From Lyophyllum atratum (Eukaryota > Basidiomycota > Agaricomycetes > Agaricales > Lyophyllaceae), in contig JACGCN010000004.1 in NCBI GenBank assembly GCA_014905825.1, positions 2,480,001-2,544,000 of the forward strand: a stretch of DNA of 64,000 nt, in the 5' to 3' direction. Both the position numbers and the translations under genes were made by a program. Under the pieces are notes generated by a model. That model saw only the letters and a list, made by a program, of their open reading frames with translations, had not been told where the DNA came from and ran no database searches. Of the stretch, positions 46,563 to 56,989 are shown piece by piece; position 1 is the stretch's first letter, and every line of letters begins with the position of its first letter.

Positions 46563-47555
46563 GGGTAAAGTTGCGTGCTCCTGGAAGTAAATAAGTCACG
46601 TGACGTGGACCGTCATTTACCGTAATGCTTGGTGTGAACCGTCCTTCACCGTAATTGAGGTGAAAAGTGGAAACCCAGGTGCGAAACCAGGTGCGACGGA
46701 TAACCCAGGTGCAAAAACAGGTGCGAGGCCAGGTGCGACGGATGCGGGGAGGTGCGACAGGAGGTGGGAATGGTACAAGGGCAGGTGCGGAACCAGGTGC
46801 GACGGATAACCCAGGTGCGACGGATGAGACCAGGTGCGAGAGGAGGTGCGACGGATGAGGGGAGGTGCCACGGGAGGTGCGAATGGTACAAGGGGAGGTG
46901 CGGAACCAGGTGCGACGGATAACCCAGGTGCGAGACCAGGTGCGACGGGAGGTGCGAATGGTACAAGGGGAGGTGCGGAACCAGGTGCGACGGATAACCC
47001 AGGTGCGAGACCAGGTGCGACGGGAGGTGCGACATATAAACCAGGTGCGACGGATGAGACCAGGTGCGAGAGGAGGTGCGACGGATGAAGGCAGGTGCGA
47101 CGGGAGGTGCGAATGGTATAAGGGGAGGTGCGGAACCAGGGGCGACGGTTAACCCAGGTGCGAGACCAGGTGCGACGGGAGGTGCGAAGTCAAAACCAGG
47201 TGCGAATTGTACAAGGGGAGGTGCGAAGCCAGGTGCGATGGTATAAACCAGGTGCGGAACCAGGTGCGACGGATAACCCAGGTGCGAGACCAGGTGCGAC
47301 GGGAGGTGCGAATCGTACAAGGGGAGGTGCGAAGCCAGGTGCAACGGTATAAACTAGGTGCGAGACCAGGTTTGGCATGGACACATGGTATACTTGGTTA
47401 TCACGCACGCTTTGTCTGCGACTCAGCTGGCGGTCCCGGGTTCAATGCCCGGGTGTGTCAATCACCACTAGTGGCAAGATTTTCTTATTGTCATCTTTCT
47501 TTGCACCTTTCTCTCAAAATGTTGTGTTTCTAGTGATTTTCGCGTGAATGCTGAC
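46563..47555 (+). repeat. Composite minisatellite repeat, unit 1
   Basis: A unique-sequence head (GGGTAAAGTTGCGTGCTCCT to CCGTAATTGAGGTG) is followed by about 700 bases built from short variants of the core AGGTGCGA joined by spacers such as CGGATAACCC, GGG, CGGATG and ATGGTACAAGGGG. It then has a tRNA-like sequence (47379-47460) and a unique tail ending TTTTCGCGTGAATGCTGACG. The head recurs at 47556 and 59273, and the tail at 59240. Confidence 0.8.
47379..47460 (+). repeat. tRNA-like sequence in minisatellite unit 1
   Basis: It has 82 bases in tRNA order: 5' GGACACATGG, D-arm TATACTTGGTTATC, anticodon-like stem CGCAC/CTGCG with one mismatch around GCTTTGT, T-arm CCGGG-TTCAATG-CCCGG, then GTGTGTCA. 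The 3' CCA and acceptor end do not pair perfectly. Probably a tRNA-derived pseudogene; the anticodon is ambiguous. Confidence 0.6.
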
Positions 47556-47985
47556 GGGGTAAAGTTGCGTGCTCCTGGAAGTAAATAAGTCACGTGACGT
47601 GGACCGTCATTCACCGTAATTGAGGTGTAAAGTGGAAAAAGTGGAAACCCAGGTGCGAAACCAGGTGCGACGGATAACCCAGGTGCGACGGGAGGTGCGA
47701 CGGGAGGTGCGACATATAAACCAGGTGCGAAAGGGTTAAGGGGAGGTGCGAAGCCAGGTGCGACGGTATAAACCAGGTGGGTGACCAGGTGCGACGGATA
47801 ACCCAGGTGTGGGGGAGGTGCGACAGCAGGTGCGAGAGGTACAAGGGCAGGTGCAACGGGAGGTGTAACGGTATAAAGCAGGTGTGAGAGGAGGTGCGAC
47901 GGATGAGGGGAGGTGCGACAGGAGGTGCGAATGGTACGAGACCAGGTGCGAGACCAGGTGCAACGGGAGGTGCGAGGTGAAAAAC
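47556..47985 (+). repeat. Composite minisatellite repeat, unit 2 (interrupted)
   Basis: The same head is followed by AGGTGCGA-type variants to about 47985, then a stretch of unrelated sequence up to the retrotransposon at 48124. It has no tRNA-like part. Confidence 0.75.
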
Positions 47986-48118
47986 CATGCAACCTCGGTA
48001 TGTTGGAACCCTTATTGTCCTTTCCCGAATCAACATCGACCTGTGGCGGCGGCATTCCGACTGATTCCTTACTTTTTTCCCCGTTCCATCTCCTTCCCGA
48101 AAATGCCATCGACATCAA

Positions 48119-48123
48119 CACTC
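48119..48123. repeat. Target site duplication, left (CACTC)
   Basis: CACTC directly precedes the left LTR and is repeated at 57847-57851 directly after the right LTR. Five bases is the usual duplication of Ty3/gypsy integrases. Confidence 0.95.
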
Positions 48124-48980
48124 TGTTATGGTCCGTTCGTAACGTTGGTGTATTCCAATGAATACACAATTTCGTAGTTTAAGCTGAAGATTCTAAGTGT
48201 CGCGCTGAGAGACTTATGAATCCGTGAGAATGTTTAAGAGAATAGAAGTTGTTGTCTTAAATCCTAATCTATCGACCTTACACGTAACCGAAAACTAGCG
48301 CGAAGCAATAGTATTCAGTAGACTTAATCCTAGCGCGAAGCAATAGGGATTAAGTTGATTTCGAACGATTTGATAGCGCGAAGCAGTATCTAACGTCCAA
48401 TGTAGTCGTGAGTAACGAATACTTAGAGTTCACACAGTGATAAGGGTTCAAAAGATAAAAGATTATTCTATCTAATCTCGCATACAAGTCTTTTATCTAA
48501 AGTGAACTTTTATTCTAGAATCTTCTCGCGAGTTCTCCAAGTGTTGAGAACTCGCTAAGTCCTTCCGGCGTGATCCTGATTTCAGAAGTAAGTGCGCGTG
48601 TTGCCTCGAATTAGATGTCTCTCGGCGTTTAGCGCTGAATTCAGAGTCAGCACGCTGACTGATCAATGTGCGCCGGAAGTCCAGAGTTCAACTCTTGAAG
48701 ATTGAAGATTTATTGGGGTCAGCGCGTTTAGAGATCAACGCGCGTCAATAAGTCTAGAGTTCAATCCTTAAGGGTTGAAAACTTATTTGAATTCTAGCGC
48801 GTTCGTAGTTCAACGGTCAACGCGCGTCAAGTTCAATTCCTAGAAGTTGAAATGTTTTTAGAATACAAAATTGAGTTTTTACTAACAGTTGAATGTTAGT
48901 TGAAGTAAAAGTAAGTGAAAAGTCAGTCGTAATCAAAGGTAAAGTAACGATAAAAGGTAAGTATCGGTAGTACCATAACA
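48124..48980 (-). repeat. 3' LTR (857 bp)
   Basis: Starts TGTTATGG and ends CCATAACA, an 8-bp inverted terminal pair with TG..CA ends. It holds three copies of a short motif, TAGCGCGAAGCA(A/G)TA, near 48296, 48333 and 48374, possible promoter or regulatory repeats. Confidence 0.95.
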
Positions 48981-48997
48981 TACCCCCCCCTGCCTTT
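48981..48997 (-). other. Polypurine tract
   Basis: On the minus strand GGCAGGGGGGGGTA directly precedes the 3' LTR, the position of the plus-strand primer. Confidence 0.8.
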
Positions 48998-49018
48998 GTG
49001 TTTCGACTTATCGGTTCT

Positions 49019-49896
49019 TTAGTACATACAATAGTCCGCCATATCTGTGTCTTCTACCTTAATTCCTACTTCGTTGTTCTCTACCATCATATCCATGTCA
49101 TCGGCGGATATAGTGGAGTAAGCGTCATCGTAAGCGGAAAGCGTCGGGTAGCGAGCATATCGAGCGGCATTGGACATCACCGGATGCAATATCATGCGTC
49201 GGTCGGGGTTCGGGGGATCAGCGTCATTTTGATGGCTGAATTCCGAGTGTGTTTTAGCATGAGTGATTTTTAAATAGAAGTAAGTGCGTACTTGGATAGT
49301 GTGGGGTGTAGGATGAGTTCGCGCGACTCTGGGTGAGTGGGAAGATGAGTCCATTCGATCCCGTTAGCGACGACAGCCGGTCCATAATTGTCTACCCCAC
49401 TCCAGCTCCAACCACACCCAGCACCAAGCCGCGCGCTACGGATCCGGGCGGCAACGATCCATTCTACCGCCTCGCGTCCAGCGAGTTGGAGGTCGTGGTA
49501 GATGGCCTCAACCGTCTCGCGGGTGAAACCTAGGGCTAGGGGATTGGTGGTGTTCCGGATGCAGTTCATCGTAAGCAGTCGAGGAGGAGCGAGACCGATT
49601 TGTTGAAAGAGTAAGGGATGGATGTTAAGGGATGCGCGGTCCGCGCCCTCGGGAAGGTAGTGGTTGGCGGCGTACGCGATATCTTTGGTAGTGTTTAGAA
49701 GTACGCGCCAGAGAGCGATGCTAACCTCGGGATTGATGCCATAGGCGATGATTTGACCTTGGACTTCGATAGAAGTGACGTCGTCGTTGGATAAGTTACG
49801 GTGCAGAGGGGAAACGGCGTTGGTGATTTGTTGTGTGAGTCGATCGGAGAGAAGGTCGAGTTGGGCATGGGCCGGAGAGTATTGGACAACGGACAT
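49019..49896 (-). CDS. Accessory protein encoded downstream of pol in the retrotransposon
   Basis: In the element's sense, 105 bases after the pol stop, an ATG at 49896 opens a frame. Exons 49896-49292 and 49235-49019 join through a 56-nt intron (GTACGC..ATTCAG) to 273 residues; without splicing the frame stops at 49270 after 208 residues. Features: HAQLDLLSDRLTQQITNAVS near the start, HPLLFQQIGLAPPRLLTMNC, REAVEWIVAARIRSARLGAG, then an imperfect repeat (ELILHPTLS and RMILHPVMS) across the splice junction and an acidic tail (SADDMDMMVENNEVGIKVED). There is no signal peptide, membrane helix, zinc finger or env-like feature. Basic chromoviruses end after pol, so this is an extra gene of unknown role. 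The splice is inferred from frame closure (822 nt, a multiple of three). Confidence 0.6.
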
Positions 49897-50001
49897 AGTG
49901 TTTAGAGTGAGTTAGAAGGGGTTGTTGAGCGTTTGGAAGGGCGTTAGTTGGTTTGTTGATTTTTTATTGGTTTTTGCTCAAGCTTAAATAGGCGCTCAGC
50001 G

Positions 50002-53000
50002 TTATTTTGGGATTTGTGTTGCACGCGCCTTCCTTGCCTCATGCCACTTCTTCAGTACCAATGGTGCGTTCGTTAGTTCTTTCGCTGTTAACCAGAGGTC
50101 TGATTCCGGTCCGTATCCCAGGTAGCGTGTTCGATAAATGGGAATCCGCCTACCATTCCGGGCCTTCTTCCATGCTTCACCGACTATTGCTTCTACCTCG
50201 TACTCAACATGCACATCGAAATCCTCGCGGTTAAGTTTCTTTCTGGGCCTTTCTCCGAGCTCGGCTGGGGACTCGTGATATTTTTCAAGGTGAGCAATGT
50301 TAATTACCGGGTGAATCCCATAAGACGCGGGTAGCCTTATTCTGTAAGCTACAGGGCTCACTTTCTGTAGTATCTCGAAAGGTCCGTCATACTTCATTAA
50401 TAACTTCTGACCTCGTCCTGATTCTTTCTTCAAGAGCTTCAGGCTGTGGGGATTTAGTAAGACCTTGTCTCCTTCTTCAAATTCAATATCTAATCTTCCT
50501 TGATCATATGCTCGTTTCTGGAACGCGAGGCTCAGGGTCAATGCGTCGACCGCGCGTCGTCTTTCCGCTTCGAAGTTTTCCGCCATCCTCAACGCGTTTT
50601 CGTGCAACGTTTCGATGGATGGTTCATTCATTTCGCTCCCGCCGATGCCGCCTGATCTGATACCACTCGGATGATGTATCAATGTTGATCCCGTGTTAGG
50701 ATGATACCCTCGTAATAGATATGCCGGCGAAAAGCCGGTTGATGTGTGTGGCGACGTGTTATAAGATAATGCAAGTGCGTCTAATAGCTCTTCCCAGTTA
50801 TTTCTCTCAGGATTAATGTACGCTCTTAACGATATTTCTAGGTATTGGTTCATTACCTCCGTTTGTCCGTCGGCCTGCGGATGATACGATGTCGTCAGGG
50901 CGCGCTTCATTCCCATCAATCTGCATAACTCCTTCCAGAAGTCGCCCTTCCAACGCGTGTCTCGGTCGGTAATCACTTGGCGCGGCAATCCGAACTTGGC
51001 GACCACATGGTGGAAGAATAATCTTGCTGTTCCTTCCTCGGTTACAGTTGTGTTGGTAGGTATGAATATAGCGTACTTTGTAAGTTTGTCGACTATCACT
51101 AATACGTTATCGAATCCGTTTGATTCAGGTAGTTCCGGTATGAAGTCCATTGTTACAACTTCGAACGGTTGACTAGGGATCGGAATTGATTGCAGCATTC
51201 CGAGTGGAGCGTGCCGTTTCGGTTTGGATTTCTGACAGATGTCGCACGTTTTCACGAACATCTTGATTTCTCTCGACATCCGAGGCCAGTAATAAGTGGC
51301 GCTGATTCTGTTGTAAGTTTTAAAATAACCTCCATGTGCTGATTCACTGATAAGATCGTGTGATTCGGCCATGACCTCTGGTCTTAGTTCCTGAGGTACG
51401 CATAGCCTCGTGTTCCCTAACCCGTCCTCAAAATACAATAGACCGTCCTCGTTGTATAGGTATTGGGGATATTCGGATCGAATACCCTCCTGAGTTCGCA
51501 TGGAAGTTAGTACCTTCGAAAAATGTAAGTCGCGCTCGTATGCTTCCCTCCATTTTTTGATCTCCGAAGTTTCCAGATTTACGAGAATTGAGTATCCGCG
51601 GCAAGTTTGATAAGGTATGCATATGTCGTCCATCTCCTCTACTTCCATTCTAATGCTTGTTTCCTCAAGATCGTCATCAATCATAATCTCCTCCTCTGAT
51701 TTTAAGTAGTTAGATGCTACGGTGAGTAGTTTTTCTTCAAACCGTGGCCCGAGTTCATCATACATATTCTTTAGTGGATCTGTTGTTGGTTTTAGATTCA
51801 GACTTTCTGTTGCATCAATTTTAGGTCCCTCCTGATCAGGTATACGACGCCGAAGCCTTGAAATTGGGTCCACATTCGAGTGAACTCGTCCAGCTCGGTG
51901 AACGATTTTCATGTTTGGGAACGCCGAAAACACTAATCCCCACGTTAATAGTCTTCGATTAACATTTTGAAATGTCTTGCTCCAGGTTAACGCAGCATGG
52001 TCTGTGATTGCAAAAATTCGTTCACCTTCCAAGTATGGTTGAAACTTGATTAACCCTTCTTTTAATGCCAACGCTTCTCTTTCAGTAGGAGAGTAGTTGC
52101 GCTCGGCTGACTGAAGCACTCGGGACCAATACGCGATTACGCGTTCTGTGTACACAACTGTGTCTTCAAAATTTTCATTCCATCCGGTGTTTACTGGTAT
52201 GTCGCCATTCTCTTTTACTAGAGCCGTTACTAGTTCTGGGATGGCCTCCTTGTTTTTGTAGGCCTTTTCCAATTTTTCGTAAGCTTTCGTTCCTCTCAGA
52301 TCGCGTATCTTGATAGGCTGAACTTGCTGTAGGATTGCCGCGAGCCCAAAGTCGCACGCATCAGAGTATATTCGATACGGTAACCCCGGCATCGCGTGTC
52401 CTCGAACGGGAGCTTCTGTTAAAACCTGCTTGCATAACTCGTATGCTTCCTTTTCCTCTTCTCCCCATTTCCACTTAGTCCCTTTCTTCAATAGTTGGAA
52501 CATTGGATGCGCAATCCATGCGTAGAACGGTACATACCCCGAGAAGTAAACCATCATGCCCAGAAACATTTGCAGGGTCTGTACATTTTTCGGTTCCTCG
52601 AGGTCTATAATCGCTTTAACCTTTTCTTTGTGGGTAGATAATCCTAGTCTCGATACCTTCTGACCTAATAATAGAAGCGATTGGTAACCAAAATGACATT
52701 TAGATGGTGATAATGTTATTTTAGATCCTAAAATCGCTTTCAGCACTTCATCTACATGAGTGATATGATCCTCGAAGGTTTGCGAGAATATAACGATGTC
52801 GTCTATGTATACCAACGCGAATATCCATAAGAAAGGTGCAAGTACCTCCTGCATTACGCGTTGAAAGACCGCCGGCCCGTTCCGAAATCCAAACGGCATC
52901 CTATTGAAATGGTACAATCCTCGATGAGTTCTAAAGGCTAATTTCTCCCTGTCTTTGGGATCTACGGTTAGTTGAGTGAAGCCTGCTAGCGCATCCAGGG

Positions 53001-56000
53001 TTGAGAGATACTGACTTCCGGATAATGATTGTAGGATATCTTCTTGTCTCGGTAAGGGGAATTCATCCGGAATCACCGCTTCATTGAGTCTTCGTAAATC
53101 TATGACCATTCTTGGTTTCCCGTTTCGATAAACTATGAATACCGGGGCGCCCCAGGGACTTTTCGAAGGTTCAATAACTCCTAAATTAATCCAGGAATCC
53201 ATCTGTTTATTGATTACTTCTCGGTTAGCCGGCGATGCAGAATATGGGGGTACTGATATAGGCTTAGTTCCCGGTACAAGTGGGACTGGTACGAATGTAT
53301 CAAAATTTCCCAGTTTACCATTTAATCCGAATACTGCGCGATTTTTAACAATGACTTCTATAAGCAATTGACGTTGTTCCTCCGTTAGTTCTTTAGAAAA
53401 GTCAAGTTCTTCGATTAATTGACTGTCATGTGTCGTCCCTTCAGGTATTTCAGCAGTTTTGGGACCGCCTTCCACTGGTGCTTCGGAAAGGGGGTCTTCT
53501 TCTATTCCGATTCCCAACGCTGGATTCAGACCTATGTTGACTTCGCTTTTAACAGTTCTCGTGCATCCGGCTTCCGCAATACCATTCTGGATCTCTATTA
53601 TCGATTTGACAAGATTAACATGTTCTCGTCGCGATATTTCTTCTTTCAGATTTCCATGTCGTTTCCTATCTAACCACGTACTAGGATCCTGTGCTATTCC
53701 CAAAGCTTGACCTTCCGCGATTGTTACAGGGAAGGTAGAGAAGTTAGAGACATGTAGCGTAGGTTTGTTTCGACTTGTTAAAGTGTCAGGTGCGCCGTAA
53801 ATATCTTCTTGGTTCCGATTCGTGGCTAATATTCTTTCGATGTAAAGAAACTCTGATTTAAACGGGTAAGTGGTGTAAACAGATATTTCCTTCGAAGTTC
53901 CTGGTGCGATAGTTACTTGGTTAGTAGATCTAACGCTTCGATCCTTCAAATTTTCTCGTTTACGCCGTTTTTGCAGTTGGGCTCTTCGATGACTCTTAAT
54001 ACGCAATATCTTTTGTCCAATCTCCGGAACCGTGCGTATTTTGAAGGCGTGCCCATCCTCATCTTCGTATCTAGGGTTTAAACTGCTGTACACCTCCATT
54101 GATCTTCCAGTGTCTCCAAATTTCAACCTGGTACGTCCTTCCTCTCGGATCGTCGATATTGAATATTGATCTGTGAAGTCGTTTCCTAGGATGAATGGGG
54201 TACTCATTCCCTTAACCACGTACGCTTCGACTTCTATCTTTATTGGCCCATCTTCCGTTTCGAAAATTAAGTCTAGCATGACGTATCCGGAGATCGTAGT
54301 GCTTCCGGTTACTTGTACTAAATTTATTCGTTGACCGGTTCTAATTTTAGGTGATCTTATCAGACCGTCGAGCGTCTTTTGGGAGATAAGGGTTATATCG
54401 GACCCTGAGTCGATAATGACTGGTATGGCTTCGCTTTCTCGTTCGTTGATTTTGACTAATGTTTCCGTAGCCTTAGCTCCAAGGAAAGCGCATCCGGGCG
54501 GTCTGGCCATGATCTTCGTAAGTCGGATCATTTTATCATTCTCGTTTCCGGCTTCTACGCGATAAGATACTTTCTCGATTTCTTTAGCAAACCGCCTTCG
54601 CGATCTTCTGTTCAACGAAGGCTTAGGTTCGAATCTTGAGGATGTGTTCATTCCATCAACTTCGTTTACTTGAGTGTTAAAGGATTTTGTGGTTTGATTT
54701 GCAGATTCCCCCTCCAGATCGGCGACTGGCTCATCTTCTTGAGCGTCGTCAGCGTTCGACTGAAGGGGTTGATCAAAATCCTCCCTTTCATCGTCTGACG
54801 ATAGTCCGTAGTAGAGGTCGTCATACTCATTCTGAGCAGATTTCTCTTCGTCATCGACTTGGGCCAAATTAGTACGTGCGTTCCGATTGCCCTTCCGAGA
54901 ATACTTACACTCGTAATCCCAGTGCTTTCCGCTACCACAATGCCTGCATGGTCGCGCTCCTTTATCTTCAGGAGTAGTCCTTGGCGAGACATTTGAATCA
55001 TCTTTAGGAAATTCGGGCTTTGAAGCAGCCTTACTCCATCCAACCTGATTCGTTCTTGCAGTCTTGAAGTTTTGATAGGGTTTCGGATTATTGTAAGGCT
55101 CTCTTGAATTTACTCCTCCATAGTTATAGTCCGTTCGCGGCCCTCTACTAACATCTAATGCTAGAAGGTTCTCCTCGTAATACTTGATACCGATTTGGAA
55201 TTCCTCAAGACTATTGTATAGGTGGGGTGTTAGAATTGAAGTCCAATGCTTAGGTACGCTGTTCATTATCTCATTGATAATTTCGCGATCCGAATAATCG
55301 TATACCAACTCAATTAACTCCTTCTTCCTGATATAGAATTCGCTAGGAGTCTCACGGCTATAGCTGGGCTCTCGGTAATGTGCTTTATTAGCGCGACTCT
55401 TCTGTTTATCGAGGTACGATCTATTCATATAGTATTCGCCGATTCCTTCGCGTAATGCGGACCAGTCAACTTCTAATTTGCGCCGTGTACTTGCGCTCTG
55501 GCTGTAATACCAGCTTTCGGCGCTTCCCTTGAGTCTTTGAGGTACGAGTGCCCCTAGTTGTTGAAAGACTTTATCTGATCTTTCTGAAAGAACGTTGACT
55601 TTGGTCATCCATCGTCCTAAAGTTTCGGTATTACCGTCCCATTCAGGTATAATTTCCATCTTCAATTTATTCTCGAACTGAGCTTCTCGCGCGGAATTAT
55701 CCTTTCGTTCCTTAGAGTCCTTGGAATCTCTCTTATGCGATTTAACTGGCTTTCTACCACCTCGATAGGTTCCTCGCGAATCGTCATCCGAATCACTGCT
55801 TCCCCCATCCGACGGTTCGGGATCCTCTCTACCTCTTCGAGCTGAATAATCTCGGCTTCCTTCCTGAGTACTTCTATCTGATTCTTCGTCATCCTGATTC
55901 CTTTCTTGCTTTTGCGGAAGGTGCGGCGGAGTCTCTCTTCCTCTCGAACGTTTGTCAGGGAATAGATCCTTAAATTTCCGAGAAGTACTAGCGTGTCTTC

Positions 56001-56910
56001 CTCCGCCGAATACTGACGCGTTTTGATTATTAAAGGATCTCGTATTGTTTCGAGTTGATCGTTGCATAAATCGAGAAATGCTATCCGGGTCGAAGTCAAA
56101 GCGCGCTTCTGGTTGAGAATGAGTACCCTCCTTTCGTTTACTAGTTCCTTTCTCCTTAAAGTCGTAATGATCTGCTAAGTACCCTAAGAATTCCTCTACG
56201 TCTTTTCGATAACAAGCGCTGATGATCTCGAAGTCGTTAGCTATCCAGAATTCCGTAGTTTTTCCATCCGGTCCCCATAGTGGTAGTTGGGGTATGCCTT
56301 CTCCTGATAGTATAAGCTCATTCTTGGCTGCATCCAAACGTTTGAACAGCAATAGAGTTAACTTCCTAAGTAATTCCTTATCCACGGTGAAGGTGTAGTA
56401 GAACTCATTGTCGTACTCTAGTACTTTCGTCAATAGTTCTTCAAGTAAACCTATCTCCTCTTTGAAAAGAGTCCGACTCTCATTTCTGGTCAAGAAACGC
56501 GTGTTGTCTATTCGAGCATCCTTATTCATGACCTCGCCAAACCTAATTGCTTCCTTCCAGCGCGTCTTGATTTCCTTAGAACGCTGATCTTTCTCAGAGA
56601 AGAATGAAGCAATTCTGCTGCAAGCTAAAAATGCTACTTGAGTTCGGGTGTAAGCATTTTTCCATGTGTTGACACTTGGAACAGGTTCAGACAGCTCTAC
56701 TAGCGGTGCGTCGTAGTCTAACTCTATAGGTTTTCGACGACTATCACCCTTTGGTGTCGCAGTCCGAGATCTCGGTTGCGGTTCCGTAGTTTCGGCCACC
56801 TCTCCTTCGACATTGCTGGTTTCTGCTTCTAATTCGTTTTCAGGTCTGTGTTCGTGATCGTCCGATTGCGCGCTCTGCGAATTGTTAGTTCTGCGCGGTT
56901 TCGACGGCAT
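50002..56910 (-). CDS. Gag-Pol polyprotein of Ty3/gypsy chromovirus
   Basis: A single frame of 2302 residues without frameshift or stop. Approximate positions: charged Gag region 1-650; CCHC zinc knuckle CRHCGSGKHWDYEC about 654-667; aspartic protease VIIDSGSDITLIS about 829-841; reverse transcriptase with KPRMVIDLRRLN and LVYIDDIVIFS about 1366; RNase H with YSDACDFGLA about 1512 and SPTEREALALKEG; integrase zinc region HGGYFKTYNRI..CDICQKSK about 1850-1892; catalytic Asp, Asp and Glu in VTMDFIPEL, VITDRDTRW and GQTEVMNQYLE (about 1920, 1975, 2012); chromodomain with YEVEAIVGEAW and YRTRYLGYGPESDLWL about 2234-2283. All catalytic residues are present. Gag and Pol are fused in one frame, so separation must be by proteolysis alone. 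Confidence 0.97.
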   Translation of the reverse strand: MPSKPRRTNNSQSAQSDDHEHRPENELEAETSNVEGEVAETTEPQPRSRTATPKGDSRRKPIELDYDAPLVELSEPVPSVNTWKNAYTRTQVAFLACSRIASFFSEKDQRSKEIKTRWKEAIRFGEVMNKDARIDNTRFLTRNESRTLFKEEIGLLEELLTKVLEYDNEFYYTFTVDKELLRKLTLLLFKRLDAAKNELILSGEGIPQLPLWGPDGKTTEFWIANDFEIISACYRKDVEEFLGYLADHYDFKEKGTSKRKEGTHSQPEARFDFDPDSISRFMQRSTRNNTRSFNNQNASVFGGGRHASTSRKFKDLFPDKRSRGRETPPHLPQKQERNQDDEESDRSTQEGSRDYSARRGREDPEPSDGGSSDSDDDSRGTYRGGRKPVKSHKRDSKDSKERKDNSAREAQFENKLKMEIIPEWDGNTETLGRWMTKVNVLSERSDKVFQQLGALVPQRLKGSAESWYYSQSASTRRKLEVDWSALREGIGEYYMNRSYLDKQKSRANKAHYREPSYSRETPSEFYIRKKELIELVYDYSDREIINEIMNSVPKHWTSILTPHLYNSLEEFQIGIKYYEENLLALDVSRGPRTDYNYGGVNSREPYNNPKPYQNFKTARTNQVGWSKAASKPEFPKDDSNVSPRTTPEDKGARPCRHCGSGKHWDYECKYSRKGNRNARTNLAQVDDEEKSAQNEYDDLYYGLSSDDEREDFDQPLQSNADDAQEDEPVADLEGESANQTTKSFNTQVNEVDGMNTSSRFEPKPSLNRRSRRRFAKEIEKVSYRVEAGNENDKMIRLTKIMARPPGCAFLGAKATETLVKINERESEAIPVIIDSGSDITLISQKTLDGLIRSPKIRTGQRINLVQVTGSTTISGYVMLDLIFETEDGPIKIEVEAYVVKGMSTPFILGNDFTDQYSISTIREEGRTRLKFGDTGRSMEVYSSLNPRYEDEDGHAFKIRTVPEIGQKILRIKSHRRAQLQKRRKRENLKDRSVRSTNQVTIAPGTSKEISVYTTYPFKSEFLYIERILATNRNQEDIYGAPDTLTSRNKPTLHVSNFSTFPVTIAEGQALGIAQDPSTWLDRKRHGNLKEEISRREHVNLVKSIIEIQNGIAEAGCTRTVKSEVNIGLNPALGIGIEEDPLSEAPVEGGPKTAEIPEGTTHDSQLIEELDFSKELTEEQRQLLIEVIVKNRAVFGLNGKLGNFDTFVPVPLVPGTKPISVPPYSASPANREVINKQMDSWINLGVIEPSKSPWGAPVFIVYRNGKPRMVIDLRRLNEAVIPDEFPLPRQEDILQSLSGSQYLSTLDALAGFTQLTVDPKDREKLAFRTHRGLYHFNRMPFGFRNGPAVFQRVMQEVLAPFLWIFALVYIDDIVIFSQTFEDHITHVDEVLKAILGSKITLSPSKCHFGYQSLLLLGQKVSRLGLSTHKEKVKAIIDLEEPKNVQTLQMFLGMMVYFSGYVPFYAWIAHPMFQLLKKGTKWKWGEEEKEAYELCKQVLTEAPVRGHAMPGLPYRIYSDACDFGLAAILQQVQPIKIRDLRGTKAYEKLEKAYKNKEAIPELVTALVKENGDIPVNTGWNENFEDTVVYTERVIAYWSRVLQSAERNYSPTEREALALKEGLIKFQPYLEGERIFAITDHAALTWSKTFQNVNRRLLTWGLVFSAFPNMKIVHRAGRVHSNVDPISRLRRRIPDQEGPKIDATESLNLKPTTDPLKNMYDELGPRFEEKLLTVASNYLKSEEEIMIDDDLEETSIRMEVEEMDDICIPYQTCRGYSILVNLETSEIKKWREAYERDLHFSKVLTSMRTQEGIRSEYPQYLYNEDGLLYFEDGLGNTRLCVPQELRPEVMAESHDLISESAHGGYFKTYNRISATYYWPRMSREIKMFVKTCDICQKSKPKRHAPLGMLQSIPIPSQPFEVVTMDFIPELPESNGFDNVLVIVDKLTKYAIFIPTNTTVTEEGTARLFFHHVVAKFGLPRQVITDRDTRWKGDFWKELCRLMGMKRALTTSYHPQADGQTEVMNQYLEISLRAYINPERNNWEELLDALALSYNTSPHTSTGFSPAYLLRGYHPNTGSTLIHHPSGIRSGGIGGSEMNEPSIETLHENALRMAENFEAERRRAVDALTLSLAFQKRAYDQGRLDIEFEEGDKVLLNPHSLKLLKKESGRGQKLLMKYDGPFEILQKVSPVAYRIRLPASYGIHPVINIAHLEKYHESPAELGERPRKKLNREDFDVHVEYEVEAIVGEAWKKARNGRRIPIYRTRYLGYGPESDLWLTAKELTNAPLVLKKWHEARKARATQIPK

Positions 56911-56972
56911 GGTATCTCGCGGTATCGTTGAATTCCCACGCTTGCGATAAGATTAGATATTGTAAGACAGTT

Positions 56973-56988
56973 CCGGGTGTGTCCACCA
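56973..56988 (-). other. Primer binding site
   Basis: One base after the 5' LTR the minus strand reads TGGTGGACACACCCGG, complementary to a tRNA 3' end CCGGGTGTGTCCACCA. Its CCGGGTGTGTC part equals the 3' end of the tRNA-like sequences at 47379 and 59095. Confidence 0.8.
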
Positions 56989-56989
56989 A

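Noticed and set aside
46646..47344. Long minus-strand frame (232 codons) of SHLVSHLGYPSHL repeats, with matching plus-strand frames of GATDNPGARPGAT repeats
   Set aside because: The AGGTGCGA array has few stops in several frames of both strands. Periodic composition explains the open frames and no start context or intron structure supports a gene.
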